A stretch of 64,000 bases of DNA from Nocardia vermiculata NBRC 100427. GTDB taxonomy: Bacteria; Actinomycetota; Actinomycetes; Mycobacteriales; Mycobacteriaceae. Shown in pieces: positions 33,069-42,320 of the stretch. Position 1 is the stretch's first letter, and every line of letters begins with the position of its first letter. The notes under the pieces are model-generated. The model was not told the DNA's origin and did no database searches. It was given only the letters and a program-made list of their open reading frames with translations. The position numbers and the translations under genes are program-made. The stretch lies in the NCBI RefSeq assembly GCF_001613265.1, contig NZ_BDCA01000003.1, forward strand, positions 1 to 64,000, read 5' to 3'.

Positions 33069-33710
33069 TCAGCGCACGCCGAGGCGGGCGAGTATGTCGG
33101 CTTCCACGCCGGACAGTTCGTGCGAGATGGAGCTGTGCACCGACCGCCGCCGGGCCACCGGCATCTGATCCGCAGTACGCACCGCCGCGGCCAGGCTGTT
33201 GAGCCGATCACGGGTGGCGACCACGAACTTCTGTGCCTCGCCGTCCTTGTCACCGGACTTCTCGAGATCGGCCAGGGTGGCCTCGACGCCGGCGATGCGC
33301 GCCTGCAGCCGCCCGCCGGGTCCGTTGAAGTTGCCGAGATCCTCGATCCCGATGCCGAGCCGATGCGCGCGCCGCGTGTCGATCTGGCCGCGCACATAGG
33401 TGGCGCCCCGGTAGGCCAGCGGGGCCAGTACCGGAATCAGGATCCGTGCCACACCCAGGTACTTCTTGACCTGGGCCGCGCTGAGCGGGTCGCGTTCGGC
33501 GCGTTCGGCGGCCTTCTGGGCCGCCTTCTCCTCGGCTTTCAGCGTCGAGATCTGAGCCTTGGCCACATCGCGCTGGGTGCGCAGTTCGGCCTTGTTGCGT
33601 TTGCGTTCGTTTCGCGCGCCGAGTTTGGCTTCCACCCCGGCTTTGTGTTTGAGGGCTTTCGCCTCGGCTTTGCGGTTCACACGCCGCTTGCGCTTGGTGA
33701 ACAACCCCAT
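33069..33710 (-). CDS. DUF6474 family basic coiled protein
   Basis: A 213-residue protein with a very basic, Lys/Arg/Ala-rich helical N-terminus (residues 1-75, KRKRRVNRKAEAKALKHKAG) likely forming a coiled coil, then one hydrophobic patch (YLGVARILIPVLAPLAYRGA), then helices to the end. Mycobacteriales keep this family; its function is unknown. The ATG at 33710 is supported by CGGAGGA just upstream; earlier in-frame codons lack one. Confidence 0.82.
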   Translation of the reverse strand: MGLFTKRKRRVNRKAEAKALKHKAGVEAKLGARNERKRNKAELRTQRDVAKAQISTLKAEEKAAQKAAERAERDPLSAAQVKKYLGVARILIPVLAPLAYRGATYVRGQIDTRRAHRLGIGIEDLGNFNGPGGRLQARIAGVEATLADLEKSGDKDGEAQKFVVATRDRLNSLAAAVRTADQMPVARRRSVHSSISHELSGVEADILARLGVR

Positions 33711-33900
33711 CGAAGGTCCTCCGTACGAGTTTGGCGTCTGCTGATCTACCCACCGCCACACGGTTTGCGCCAACTGTAGCGGTGCGCGCTCGGCGGCGGC
33801 GGGTCACGTCCGCCCGCGGCGAGGCGTGGACGGTCGGGCGTCGCGCGGCCGGGCGGTACGGACCGATGGGCTGTCGGAGGTAGGGACCATACTGCTAAGC

Positions 33901-35712
33901 GTGTATTCGGGCAGCGGTGACCGGGATGGTCACGAAGGTGGCGGTGACGGCGACGAGCTTCGGGCGGCGGCCACACCGGCTGCCGCCGGGCCCGCGGCGG
34001 CGGTGACCGGCGCCGATCGCGCCGATCGCGTCGCCTATCTGGATGCCCGGTCACTGGTGGGCTGCCGACATCGCTTGCATCTTGACGCCACCCACCCGGA
34101 GCGGCTGCTCGGTGTCGTGGAGGATGCCGGCATCCGGCAGCGCCGCGATGCCGCTGCCGCCCATCGGGCCACGGTGCGCGACACCTTGGTCGCCGCCGAC
34201 CCGGACTCCTGGGTCGTCATCGCGCCCGACCGCGCCGCCGCCGCGCGGGCCGAGGACACGATGCGAGCCTGTGCCCAGGGTGCCCGGCGTATCTGGGGCG
34301 CGCTCCTTCCGCAGGAGCCCGACACCGGCCGCCGGGGTGGCTGCGAGATCCTGCTGCGTGACACCGACCGGGGCGGATATATCCCGGTCATCGTCGTGAA
34401 CCACAAGGTGACCGATCCGCGGCGGCCCGATCCGGCCGACTATCACCCGACGACCTCCGACCTGTATCGGTGGAATCCGAAGCCGGACCGCCACGTGCGC
34501 ATCCGCACCCAGACCCGAGATCAGCAGCGGTTGGCGCATCTGTACCGCATGCTGCAACGGCACGGCCTCGCGAGCCCGGCCTTGGTCGGGGGTGCGATCG
34601 GCTTCCACTTCGATCGGATTCTGGTCCACGACCTCGCTCCGGTGCTCGACGAATACGACCGCCGCTACGCCGACCGCATCGCGGTGGTCCGGGAACACAC
34701 CCGGACGGTGCCCTCGAAGGTGCCCGAATGCCGGCAATGCCCCTGGTGGTCACGCGCCGCGGTGTCGGGCGGTCCAGCCGCCGCTGCCGATCCGACGGCC
34801 GCGCCGGGCCTCAGCTGTGCGGACTGGCTGGCCGAACAGCGCGACGTCAGCCTGGTCGCGCCGGGCTCGCGGTCGGAACTGCTGCGCCGCCACGGCGTGC
34901 GAACCATCGACGATCTGGCCGAATGGTCCGGAGCGGAACCGGCGGACTGGCAGTACGAACCGTTCTCCGAGACCGTGGTCACCGCCCGCGCCTGGATTTC
35001 CGGTGCGCCGTTGGTGCGCCGGGTGCCGCGGGTACAGGTGCAACGCGCCGACGTCGAGGTCGACGTCGATCTGGAGAGCTATCAGGAGTACGGCGCCTAT
35101 CTGTGGGGCACGCTGCTCGACGGCGTGTACCGGCCGTTCCTGACCTGGGATCCGCTGCCGACCACCGACGAGGCCCGCTCGTTCGCCGACTTCTGGACCT
35201 GGTTGATGGACGTGCGCGCCGCGGCCGCGGCCACCGGGAGAACCTTCGCCGCCTATTGCTATTCGCGGACCGCGGAGGACAAGTGGCTCTACGAATCGGC
35301 CCGCCGGTTCGCCGGCCTGCCCGGGGTACCGAGCGTGGACGAGATCCGCACGTTCGTCGACGGCCCGCAGTGGGTCGACATGTTCCAGGCCGTCTCGGAG
35401 CAGTTCATCTGTCCCAACGGCAAGGGACTCAAGAAGGTGGCCCCGGTCGCCGGGTTCGCCTGGCGCGATGCCGAGGCCGGCGGCGAGGCATCGATGAGCT
35501 GGTATCGCCTGGCGGTCGGCTACGACGGCGAACCCGACCTGTCCCAGCGCACCCGCCTGCTGGAGTACAACGAGGACGATGTGCGCGCCACGCAGGTGCT
35601 GCGTGAGTGGATGTCGCCCGTGGTCCCGTCCCCGCACAGCGCCGATGCGGAGGTGCCGGCGATGACCGACTTTGGCGAGCCCGCCTGGGTCCGTCGTAAT
35701 ATCTGCACGTGA
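33901..35712 (+). CDS. TM0106-family RecB-like putative nuclease
   Basis: A 603-residue protein. The N-terminal RecB-like half includes YLDARSLVGCRHRLHLDATHPER, ending after the GYIPVIVVNHKV segment, which resembles the PD-(D/E)xK QxxxY-type core, and a Cys-rich CRQCPWW further on. The C-terminal half is an RNase H-like (DEDD-type) fold with DVEVDVDLESYQEYGAYLWG near the middle and YNEDDVRAT at the end. It probably acts on single strands in repair. GTG at 33901 was chosen; GTG at 33826 is also in frame. Its stop overlaps htpG by GTGA. Confidence 0.86.
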   Translation: MYSGSGDRDGHEGGGDGDELRAAATPAAAGPAAAVTGADRADRVAYLDARSLVGCRHRLHLDATHPERLLGVVEDAGIRQRRDAAAAHRATVRDTLVAADPDSWVVIAPDRAAAARAEDTMRACAQGARRIWGALLPQEPDTGRRGGCEILLRDTDRGGYIPVIVVNHKVTDPRRPDPADYHPTTSDLYRWNPKPDRHVRIRTQTRDQQRLAHLYRMLQRHGLASPALVGGAIGFHFDRILVHDLAPVLDEYDRRYADRIAVVREHTRTVPSKVPECRQCPWWSRAAVSGGPAAAADPTAAPGLSCADWLAEQRDVSLVAPGSRSELLRRHGVRTIDDLAEWSGAEPADWQYEPFSETVVTARAWISGAPLVRRVPRVQVQRADVEVDVDLESYQEYGAYLWGTLLDGVYRPFLTWDPLPTTDEARSFADFWTWLMDVRAAAAATGRTFAAYCYSRTAEDKWLYESARRFAGLPGVPSVDEIRTFVDGPQWVDMFQAVSEQFICPNGKGLKKVAPVAGFAWRDAEAGGEASMSWYRLAVGYDGEPDLSQRTRLLEYNEDDVRATQVLREWMSPVVPSPHSADAEVPAMTDFGEPAWVRRNICT

Positions 35713-37715
35713 CCGAACACGTCGAAAAATTGGAGTTTCAGGCCGAGACCCATCAGCTACTGGAACTGATGATCCACTCGGTCTACTCCAACAAGGACAC
35801 CTTCCTCCGCGAGTTGATCTCGAACTCCTCCGACGCACTCGACAAACTGCGGCTCGAGTCGTACCGGGACAAGGACCTCGAGGTCGATACCTCGGATCTG
35901 CACATCGAGCTCGAGGTGGACGCCGAGGCCCGGGTGCTGACCCTCCGTGACAACGGCATCGGCATGTCGCGTGCCGAGGTGGTGGATCTGATCGGCACGC
36001 TGGCCAAGTCCGGCACCGCCGAGCTGCGCCGCCAGCTGCTGGAGATGAAGGGAGCCGACGCCGAGTCTTCGGGTGGCTCCGCTCCCGCGGACCTGATCGG
36101 CCAGTTCGGTATCGGCTTCTACTCCACCTTCATGGTCGCCGACAAGGTCAGCCTCACCACCCGCCGGGCGGGGGAGACCGAGGGCACCCGCTGGGAGTCG
36201 GAGGCGGGCAGCTCCACCTACACCATCGAGACCCTCGACGAGGCCCCGCAGGGCACCGCGGTGTCGCTGCACCTGAAGTCCGCGGACGAGGACGATCACC
36301 TCTTCGACTACACGCAGGAGTGGAAGCTCCGCGAGATCGTCAAGAAGTACTCCGACTTCATTTCCTGGCCCATCCGGATGACGGTGGAGCGCACCGTCAC
36401 CGAGGGGGAAGGGGAGGAGAAATCCGAGAAGACCATCCTCGAGGAGCAGACACTCAATTCGCAGAAGGCGCTGTGGACGCGCCCGCGCAGCGACGTCTCC
36501 GACGAGGAGTACAAGGAGTTCTACAAGCACGTTTCACACGCCTGGGACGATCCGCTCGAGATCATCCCGCTCAAGGCCGAGGGCACCTTCGAATATCAGG
36601 CGCTGCTGTTCATTCCCTCGCATGCGCCGTTCGACCTGTTCGCCCGTGAGCATCAGCGGGGTGTGCAGCTGTATGTGCGCCGGGTGTTCATCATGGACAA
36701 CTGCGAAGAGCTCATGCCGGAGTATCTGCGCTTCGTCAAGGGTGTGGTGGATGCGCAGGACCTCTCGCTCAATGTCTCGCGCGAGATCCTGCAGCAGGAT
36801 CGCCAGATTCAGATGATCCGTAAGCGCCTGGTGCGTAAGGTGCTTTCGACGATCAAGGACCTGCAGAACGCGGCCGCCGACACCGCGAGCGAGGATGCGG
36901 CCGACGGCGGCGAGGCCGGCACCGAATCGAAGTACCGCACCTTCTGGAACGAATTCGGCCGAGTCCTCAAGGAGGGCTTGCTCTCCGATTTCGACAATCG
37001 CGAAACCATCCTGCAGGTCTCGTCTTTCGCGTCCACCCACTCGGATTCCGAACCGACCACGCTCGCCGAATATGTCGAGCGGATGGCCGAGGGTCAGGAC
37101 AAGATCTACTACATGACCGGCGAATCCCGCTCGCAGATCGAGAATTCGCCGCATATGGAGGCGTTCGAGGCCAAGGGCCTCGAGGTGCTGGTGCTCACCG
37201 ATCCGGTCGACGAGATGTGGGTCGGTTCGGTACCGGAGTTCGACGGCAAGGCTTTCCAGTCGATCGCCAAGGGCGAGGTCGATCTGGAGACCGAGGAGGA
37301 GAAGAAGGCCTCCGAGCAGCTGCGCGAACAGCAGAACAAAGATTTCGACGACGTGCTGAAGTGGCTGCAGGAGACGTTGTCCGACAGCGTCAAGGAGGTG
37401 CGCCTGAGTTCCCGGCTCACCACCTCCCCGGCCTGCGTCGTCGGTGACGTCTTCGACTTCACACCGCAACTCGAGCGGATGTACCGGGCCTCGGGTCAGG
37501 CACTCCCGGAGTCCAAGCGCATTCTGGAACTGAACCCGGACCATGCACTGGTGACCGGTCTGCGCGATAGGTTCGCCGCCGGGGAGCCGTCCGAGGAGCT
37601 GGCCGCGACCGCCGAACTGCTGTACGGCACCGCGGTTCTCGCCGAAGGTGGCGAGCTCAAGGATCCGGCACACTTCGCCCAGCTGCTGGCCGATCGGCTC
37701 ACCAAGACGGTCTGA
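35709..37715 (+). CDS. htpG: Heat-shock protein 90 homologue HtpG
   Basis: A 668-residue cytosolic ATP-dependent chaperone. The GHKL ATPase domain shows ELISNSSDALDKLR, LRDNGIGM and LIGQFGIGFYS; the middle domain holds the MDNCEELMPEYLRFVKGVVD segment and the LNVSREILQQDRQIQ arm; the C-terminal dimer domain closes the protein. The GTG start overlaps the upstream nuclease stop, an unusual coupling. A strong hairpin terminator follows. Confidence 0.97.
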   Translation: MTEHVEKLEFQAETHQLLELMIHSVYSNKDTFLRELISNSSDALDKLRLESYRDKDLEVDTSDLHIELEVDAEARVLTLRDNGIGMSRAEVVDLIGTLAKSGTAELRRQLLEMKGADAESSGGSAPADLIGQFGIGFYSTFMVADKVSLTTRRAGETEGTRWESEAGSSTYTIETLDEAPQGTAVSLHLKSADEDDHLFDYTQEWKLREIVKKYSDFISWPIRMTVERTVTEGEGEEKSEKTILEEQTLNSQKALWTRPRSDVSDEEYKEFYKHVSHAWDDPLEIIPLKAEGTFEYQALLFIPSHAPFDLFAREHQRGVQLYVRRVFIMDNCEELMPEYLRFVKGVVDAQDLSLNVSREILQQDRQIQMIRKRLVRKVLSTIKDLQNAAADTASEDAADGGEAGTESKYRTFWNEFGRVLKEGLLSDFDNRETILQVSSFASTHSDSEPTTLAEYVERMAEGQDKIYYMTGESRSQIENSPHMEAFEAKGLEVLVLTDPVDEMWVGSVPEFDGKAFQSIAKGEVDLETEEEKKASEQLREQQNKDFDDVLKWLQETLSDSVKEVRLSSRLTTSPACVVGDVFDFTPQLERMYRASGQALPESKRILELNPDHALVTGLRDRFAAGEPSEELAATAELLYGTAVLAEGGELKDPAHFAQLLADRLTKTV

Positions 37716-37732
37716 GCCGCACCGTCCGGTAG

Positions 37733-37780
37733 GCAATAGGCAGGGCTCGCACGGGATTCCGTGCGAGCCCTACCTATTGC
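37733..37780. terminator. Long hairpin between htpG and the lipase gene
   Basis: GCAATAGG-C-AGGGCTCGCACGG pairs with CCGTGCGAGCCCT-A-CCTATTGC around a GATT loop: 21 paired bases with one C:A mismatch. It lies between convergent genes and probably serves both. Confidence 0.88.
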
Positions 37781-37832
37781 AGTGTGTCGATGCTCGGTAT
37801 CGGACCGGACCCCTCGTCCGCCCCGACTCGGA

Positions 37833-39188
37833 TCAGGCGAAGGTGCAGCCCTCGACCGGCTTGTCGTTCAAGCGGTCCATCAGATACGGGATCACGCCGT
37901 TCGGGCTGAAGCCGTCGATGATCTCGGGGCCGAAGTGGTTCGGCAGTGCCGCGCCGGGCAGGATCGGCGGCAGACCGTTGGTGCGGAAGGTGACGGTGGC
38001 GCCATGGCTGCACCAGTCGTCGGCCAGCTGCCGGGCCTGCGGATAGGGGACGGTGTCGTCGTTGATGCCGCTGGTGATGAGGACGGGTGCGGTGGGAGTC
38101 AGGGTACCGACGCGCTGGCGGTCCAGGATGTCGATGGCCGCCGGAACTTCACGCAGATTGTCCAGGATCGGCCGGCGATCGATGGTGAAGTCGCTGCCGC
38201 GCAGGAACGGGTGCTTCAGAATGACGTCACCGACGCACTCGTTCTGCAGATCCGCGAGCAGATTCTGCGCCGCCGGGGTGACCCGCTTGTCCAGTTCGGG
38301 CTTCAGTTCGGGGGAGCGGGCGAGGAAACCGTTGAGCGCGTAGCCCACCACGCCGCCGATCAGATTGCCGTCGATCTTCTGCAGCACGGCCGACAGGTCT
38401 GCTACCGGGGCGCCTGCCCATACGCCCTTCAGATCCAGTTCCGGTGCGTAGCTCGGCTGCAGTTCCGCCGCCGCGGCGGTGGCGCCGCCGCCCTGTGAGT
38501 ATCCCCAGAATGCCAGCGGGGTCTGCGGTCCGGTGCCGGACAGCGCATTCGCCGCGCGGGCGGCGTCGAGTACGGCGTGTGCCTCCTCGACGCGGTTCAC
38601 GTAGGTGTGTACGCCGGGGGTACCCAGGCCGATGTAGTCGGTCACGAAGACCCGGGCGCCCAGGGCATTCCACGTCATCGCCGAGACGGCTTCCTGGTTC
38701 GCGGAGATGCTCGGTGGGGTGATCTGCGCGTAGAGGCCGGTGGAGAAGGCCTTCGACGGCGCGCACTGGTCGCCCTGCCCTGAGGTGCCCGGCGCGATGA
38801 CCACGGTCGGCCGGGGCCCGTTGCCCTGCCAGGGCCGGGTGGCGTCGATGTAGGTGCCGCTGACCGCGACCGGAGCGCCGTCCTGGGTCTGCGAGGTGTA
38901 CATGACCTGCTGCGCGTTCACCGGCCACGACCCGAGTCCGGGTGGTGCGAGGAATACCGGCATCGGCTGGGTCTTGACGACCGAACCCGGTGTGGTGTCG
39001 AAGTGCGCCGGGGGAGTGTAGAAGTCGTCGGCCGGAGCGGCACCGGCGCTTCCGATACCGGCACAGCTCACTGCGGCGCCGGCGCAGGCCGCGACCGCGA
39101 GCGTGACGGTCCGCCGGACCATCCCCCGACGCCGCGGTCCCGATGATCTACGCATCGCGGTGTGCGGTGATCTGGTATTCAGCTTCAT
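37833..39188 (-). CDS. Secreted lipase of the LIP (PF03583) family
   Basis: A 451-residue exported hydrolase. A long signal (about residues 1-50) has a basic start and hydrophobic core VTLAVAACAGAAV and ends near AGA-APADD. The nucleophile elbow GYSQGG places Ser231. An Asp in TSGINDDTVPYPQ and a His in LPNHFGPEI complete the likely triad. Such proteins split acylglycerols or esters outside the cell. The ATG at 39188 follows GGGGCAGG; an earlier TTG is possible. Confidence 0.92.
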   Translation of the reverse strand: MKLNTRSPHTAMRRSSGPRRRGMVRRTVTLAVAACAGAAVSCAGIGSAGAAPADDFYTPPAHFDTTPGSVVKTQPMPVFLAPPGLGSWPVNAQQVMYTSQTQDGAPVAVSGTYIDATRPWQGNGPRPTVVIAPGTSGQGDQCAPSKAFSTGLYAQITPPSISANQEAVSAMTWNALGARVFVTDYIGLGTPGVHTYVNRVEEAHAVLDAARAANALSGTGPQTPLAFWGYSQGGGATAAAAELQPSYAPELDLKGVWAGAPVADLSAVLQKIDGNLIGGVVGYALNGFLARSPELKPELDKRVTPAAQNLLADLQNECVGDVILKHPFLRGSDFTIDRRPILDNLREVPAAIDILDRQRVGTLTPTAPVLITSGINDDTVPYPQARQLADDWCSHGATVTFRTNGLPPILPGAALPNHFGPEIIDGFSPNGVIPYLMDRLNDKPVEGCTFA

Positions 39189-39212
39189 GGCTTCGACCTG
39201 CCCCAACTAACT

Positions 39213-39224
39213 TACTCCCGAGTA
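39213..39224. promoter_or_regulatory. Candidate operator upstream of the lipase gene
   Basis: TACTC-CC-GAGTA is a 12-base palindrome 25 bases before the lipase start, inside an A/T-richer stretch. Its place suggests a repressor site such as a TetR-type operator, but no regulator can be named. Confidence 0.4.
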
Positions 39225-39295
39225 GAATCCTTCCTAACATAGCCGTTCTTCCCGGGAGGGGGAAATGCGTGTCACTCCGGTGGCTCGAAACAGCA

Positions 39296-39323
39296 GGGCC
39301 GGCACGGAAATCCGTGCCGGCCC
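39296..39323 (-). terminator. Hairpin after the SDR gene
   Basis: GGGCCGGCACGGA at 39296-39308 pairs with TCCGTGCCGGCCC at 39311-39323 (12 usable pairs around a four-base loop). It lies 83 bases past the stop of the minus-strand SDR gene and ends transcription before the lipase promoter. Confidence 0.82.
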
Positions 39324-39405
39324 GGCTTCGGCCTCTACCAGTGCGAGAGCCTGCTCCCGTCCCCGCCATGCTCAGGGGCGGTGCAGCCTGGCACCGGGTG
39401 CGGTG

Positions 39406-40173
39406 TCAGCGCGGCGCCATGCGCAGCGCACCGTCCATGCGGAAGGTTTCGCCGTTGAGGTAGTCGTGCTCGGTGATGTACTGCGCGAGCTGGGCGTACT
39501 CGTCCGGGCGGCCCAGCCGCGACGGGAACGGCACGCCGGATTCGAGGCCCTTGCGGTACTCGTCGGTGACACCGGCGAGCATCGGGGTGTCGATGATGCC
39601 GGGAGCAATGGTGTTGACGCGGATGCCGAACTGCGCCAGGTCACGGGCGGCCGGAACGGTCATACCGGCGACACCGCCCTTGGACGCGGAGTAGGCGATC
39701 TGGCCGATCTGCCCCTCGAACGCCGCCACCGACGCGGTGTTGATGACCACGCCGCGCTGGCCGTACTCGTCGACCGCGTCGGTCTTGGAGATGGCATCGG
39801 CGGCCAGTCGCATCACGTTGAAGCTGCCCAGCAGGTTCACGGTGATGACGGTCCGGAACAGCTCCAGATCGTGCGGGCCCTTCTTGGACAGGATGCGTCC
39901 CGCCCAGCCCACACCGGCGCAGTTGACCACGATGCGCAGCGGCACGCCGGATTCGACGACCTTCGCGACCGCGGCGGTCACCTCGTCGTCGCTGGTCACA
40001 TCGGTCGGAAGCAGGGTGACACCGGCCGGGACGTTATCGCCGGCACGCTCGATCGACTGCTGCAGGTCGAGACCGAAGACGGTCGCGCCCTGGTCGGCGA
40101 AGCGCTTGGCGGTCGCGGCGCCCAGACCGGACGCAGCTCCGGTGATGATCGCGGCAGAGCCCGAAATCTCCAC
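39406..40173 (-). CDS. SDR-family dehydrogenase, probable 3-hydroxyacyl-CoA dehydrogenase (type II-like)
   Basis: A 255-residue classical short-chain dehydrogenase. The NAD-binding TGAASGLG is at 11-18, NCAGVG near 84, the catalytic Ser148 and YSASK with Tyr161/Lys165 follow, and the end is LNGETFRMDGALRM. The TASVAAFEGQIGQIAYSASK region closely resembles human HSD17B10-type enzymes, which oxidise 3-hydroxyacyl-CoA in beta-oxidation. The GTG at 40173 lies nine bases after AGAGGA. A TetR gene is divergent from it. Confidence 0.92.
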   Translation of the reverse strand: MEISGSAAIITGAASGLGAATAKRFADQGATVFGLDLQQSIERAGDNVPAGVTLLPTDVTSDDEVTAAVAKVVESGVPLRIVVNCAGVGWAGRILSKKGPHDLELFRTVITVNLLGSFNVMRLAADAISKTDAVDEYGQRGVVINTASVAAFEGQIGQIAYSASKGGVAGMTVPAARDLAQFGIRVNTIAPGIIDTPMLAGVTDEYRKGLESGVPFPSRLGRPDEYAQLAQYITEHDYLNGETFRMDGALRMAPR

Positions 40174-40332
40174 GGTGATTGGTCCTCTCGTCAGTGACGG
40201 CCCTCTTCTGGGTACTGGCCGGCCGTCAACAGCACCATATCCGGCGGTGTTCCCGGCCAGGCTGTGGGAGTGGTCACCGGTACGGACGGCATCTCGGCGA
40301 GCGACCACGCGGTTCGATGTCTACCGGCTACC

Positions 40333-40363
40333 TTGATCGCGGAAGATGTCGCGAAACGATCAA
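40333..40363. promoter_or_regulatory. Inverted repeat upstream of the TetR gene
   Basis: TTGATCG at 40333-40339 and CGATCAA at 40357-40363 form perfect seven-base arms with 17 bases between. It sits 14-44 bases before the TetR start and 160 bases before the divergent SDR start. A self-regulating operator for this TetR is plausible. Confidence 0.5.
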
Positions 40364-40376
40364 TGGAGTTGGCGGT

Positions 40377-41153
40377 ATGACGAGCTCGGCGGCCGCGCGC
40401 CGTAGGCTGCCGCGGGGCCGGCACGGCATACCGCGCGACACGGTGGTGCGTGACCAGCGTGACCGGATCCTCACCGCGCTCGCGGAGCTGATGGCCGCCC
40501 ACGGATACGCCGCTACCTCGGTCACCGCCGTGACCAAACGCGCCGGGGTATCCCGAGAGACCTTCTACGAACAGTTCCGCTCCAAGGAGGACTGCTTCGA
40601 GGCCGCCTACGAGCGCGCGGTGGAACTGCTGCTGACACGTATTCGCGACGCTGTGCCCCGCCCGGACACAGCGCCGCCTCCTCTCCCGGAGTCCGGCGCC
40701 GTATCGCAGCAGGCGAACGGTGACTCCGGTGCATCCCGCACCGGCGCTCCGATGGCGGCGCTGCTGGACGCCTACCTGGACGGGATCGCGGCCGAACCGG
40801 CTTACGCGCGCCTGTTCCTGGTCGAGGTCTACGCTGCCGGCCCGGAAGCGATCGCCCGCCGGGCGACACTGCAGGAATCGTTCGTCTCCCTGCTGACCGA
40901 ACTCGTCGACGCCCGCACCGCAGGGCAACGGTTTGCCTGCCACATGATGGTGGCGGCCCTGAGTTCCATGGTCACCACCCATATCGCGGCCGGAGACCTG
41001 GGCGGACTGCGTGCCTTGCGTGAATCCGTCCTGGAGTTGGTCTCTCGTGGCGGCGACCTCTTCGGTGCGGCGACCGCACGACTCGCCGATCCGGGTGTCG
41101 CGCATCTCGCTGCCGCAGGCCTCGGCACTGCCGGGCCGGGTGCCACCGCCTAG
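40377..41153 (+). CDS. TetR-family transcriptional regulator
   Basis: A 258-residue regulator. The N-terminal DNA-binding domain is clear: RDQRDRILTALAELMAAHGYAATSVTAVTKRAGVSRETFYEQFRSKEDCF. The C-terminal ligand domain is helical with a Pro/Ser-rich insert near residue 100. The effector is unknown. GGAGTTGGCGGT precedes the ATG. It is divergent from the SDR dehydrogenase gene, which is the likeliest target. Confidence 0.92.
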   Translation: MTSSAAARRRLPRGRHGIPRDTVVRDQRDRILTALAELMAAHGYAATSVTAVTKRAGVSRETFYEQFRSKEDCFEAAYERAVELLLTRIRDAVPRPDTAPPPLPESGAVSQQANGDSGASRTGAPMAALLDAYLDGIAAEPAYARLFLVEVYAAGPEAIARRATLQESFVSLLTELVDARTAGQRFACHMMVAALSSMVTTHIAAGDLGGLRALRESVLELVSRGGDLFGAATARLADPGVAHLAAAGLGTAGPGATA

Positions 41154-41250
41154 TCGGTCGAGCGGTCGATCGCCCGGAGCGAACTGATAGCGCGGACCCC
41201 CGCGGTACCGCACGATGCGGTCGCCGCGGGTGTTCGCCTGCTGCCGATGG

Positions 41251-41688
41251 TCAATCCAAACAGAATTCGTTGCCCTCCGGATCGGCCAGCACCAGATGTC
41301 CGGCGCCGAGCGGCGGCGCCGGTTCGTGGCGTTGCAGGCGGGTGGCACCGAGCGCGATCAGCCGCTCGGCTTCGACCTCGAAGGCCGCCATCCGCTCCGC
41401 TCCGGTAAGACCCGGCGCGGCGCGCACATCCAGATGCACGCGGTTCTTCGCCTGCTTACCTTCCGGAACACGCTGGAAGAACAATCGTGGTCCGGTGCCG
41501 TCGGGGTCGATCACCGCCGAGGCGTCGTTGCGGCGCTCCGGCGGTACCCCCATCGCGTCGAGCGCCTGCTCCCAGGTGTCGAATCCGCCGGGCGGATCCT
41601 GGATCCGATATCCGAGTGCCTCCGCCCAGAACGCCGCCAAGCCGGCGGGATCGGCGCAATCGATGGTGATCTGCACAGTGCGGGTCAT
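41251..41688 (-). CDS. VOC/glyoxalase-like protein
   Basis: A 145-residue VOC-fold protein of the Glyoxalase_6 type: VQITIDCADPAGLAAFWAEALGY, VIDPDGTGPRLFFQRVPEGK, NRVHLDVRA and HLVLADPEGNEFCLD. The PEGK...NRxHLD pattern is typical of this uncharacterised branch. It starts directly after the DinB-family gene stop, so the pair is one operon. Confidence 0.9.
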   Translation of the reverse strand: MTRTVQITIDCADPAGLAAFWAEALGYRIQDPPGGFDTWEQALDAMGVPPERRNDASAVIDPDGTGPRLFFQRVPEGKQAKNRVHLDVRAAPGLTGAERMAAFEVEAERLIALGATRLQRHEPAPPLGAGHLVLADPEGNEFCLD

Positions 41689-41689
41689 C

Positions 41690-42259
41690 TCAGTTCGCCT
41701 CCCGGATTGGAGTGTGCTGGTAGAGGTCGCGCAGGAGGCAGACCTCGGACAGGTGGTGGATCAGCTCGCGGTTGATGTGCAGGACCAGCGCCGCCATCGG
41801 GTACTCGGCGAACGGACCTTCCGCCGGACCGCAGAGCCGCGCGAGTCCATCCTCGCCCAGCTCGGCGACGCCCGCTTCCCATCGGTCGTATTCGGTGTCC
41901 AGCTGCTCCAGTGCCTGCTGTGCGTTCTCGGCGTACTCGAAGGACTGGTAATCGGTTGCTGCACGCCCGAAATGCGACGCATTGCGCATGCCCAATACGC
42001 CCACGATCACATGTCCGAGGCGCCAGGCGATCGTGGTGAACGGTGCGGGATCGGGCGGTGGGAAGGCGAAGTCGATGGTCATGGCGCCGCCACCGGCCTG
42101 TACCGGCGCGGTGGAGGTGCCGCGCGGGTGGATGTTCCAGCAGTCGGCGGCGGGCTCCCAGAAGTACTCGTCGTCGGTGAGTCCGGCCAGGCGGGGACGG
42201 ATCTGGGTCGTCCAGTGCCAGGAGAACTGTTCGCGCAGCAGCGGGTTCCAGGTGGTCAT
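41690..42259 (-). CDS. DinB-family four-helix protein
   Basis: A 189-residue protein of the DinB/YfiT-like superfamily. Its metal His residues are probable at WHW near residue 13, in AWRLGHVIVGVLGMRN (helix 2), and HINRELIHHLSEV (helix 4). Family members are putative thiol- or metal-dependent transferases such as those using mycothiol or bacillithiol. It is divergent from the WYL regulator with 61 bases between, so that regulator may control it. Confidence 0.87.
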   Translation of the reverse strand: MTTWNPLLREQFSWHWTTQIRPRLAGLTDDEYFWEPAADCWNIHPRGTSTAPVQAGGGAMTIDFAFPPPDPAPFTTIAWRLGHVIVGVLGMRNASHFGRAATDYQSFEYAENAQQALEQLDTEYDRWEAGVAELGEDGLARLCGPAEGPFAEYPMAALVLHINRELIHHLSEVCLLRDLYQHTPIREAN

Positions 42260-42320
42260 GACCCGAGCATGCACCGGAATGCGGACAGGATCGTTCCGTG
42301 ATCTGTGTGAGGATGGAGAA

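Noticed and set aside
41982..42320. An upstream extension of the WYL regulator
   Set aside because: It overlaps the divergent DinB gene and lacks a ribosome site; ATG at 42321 has one and fits the helix-turn-helix start.
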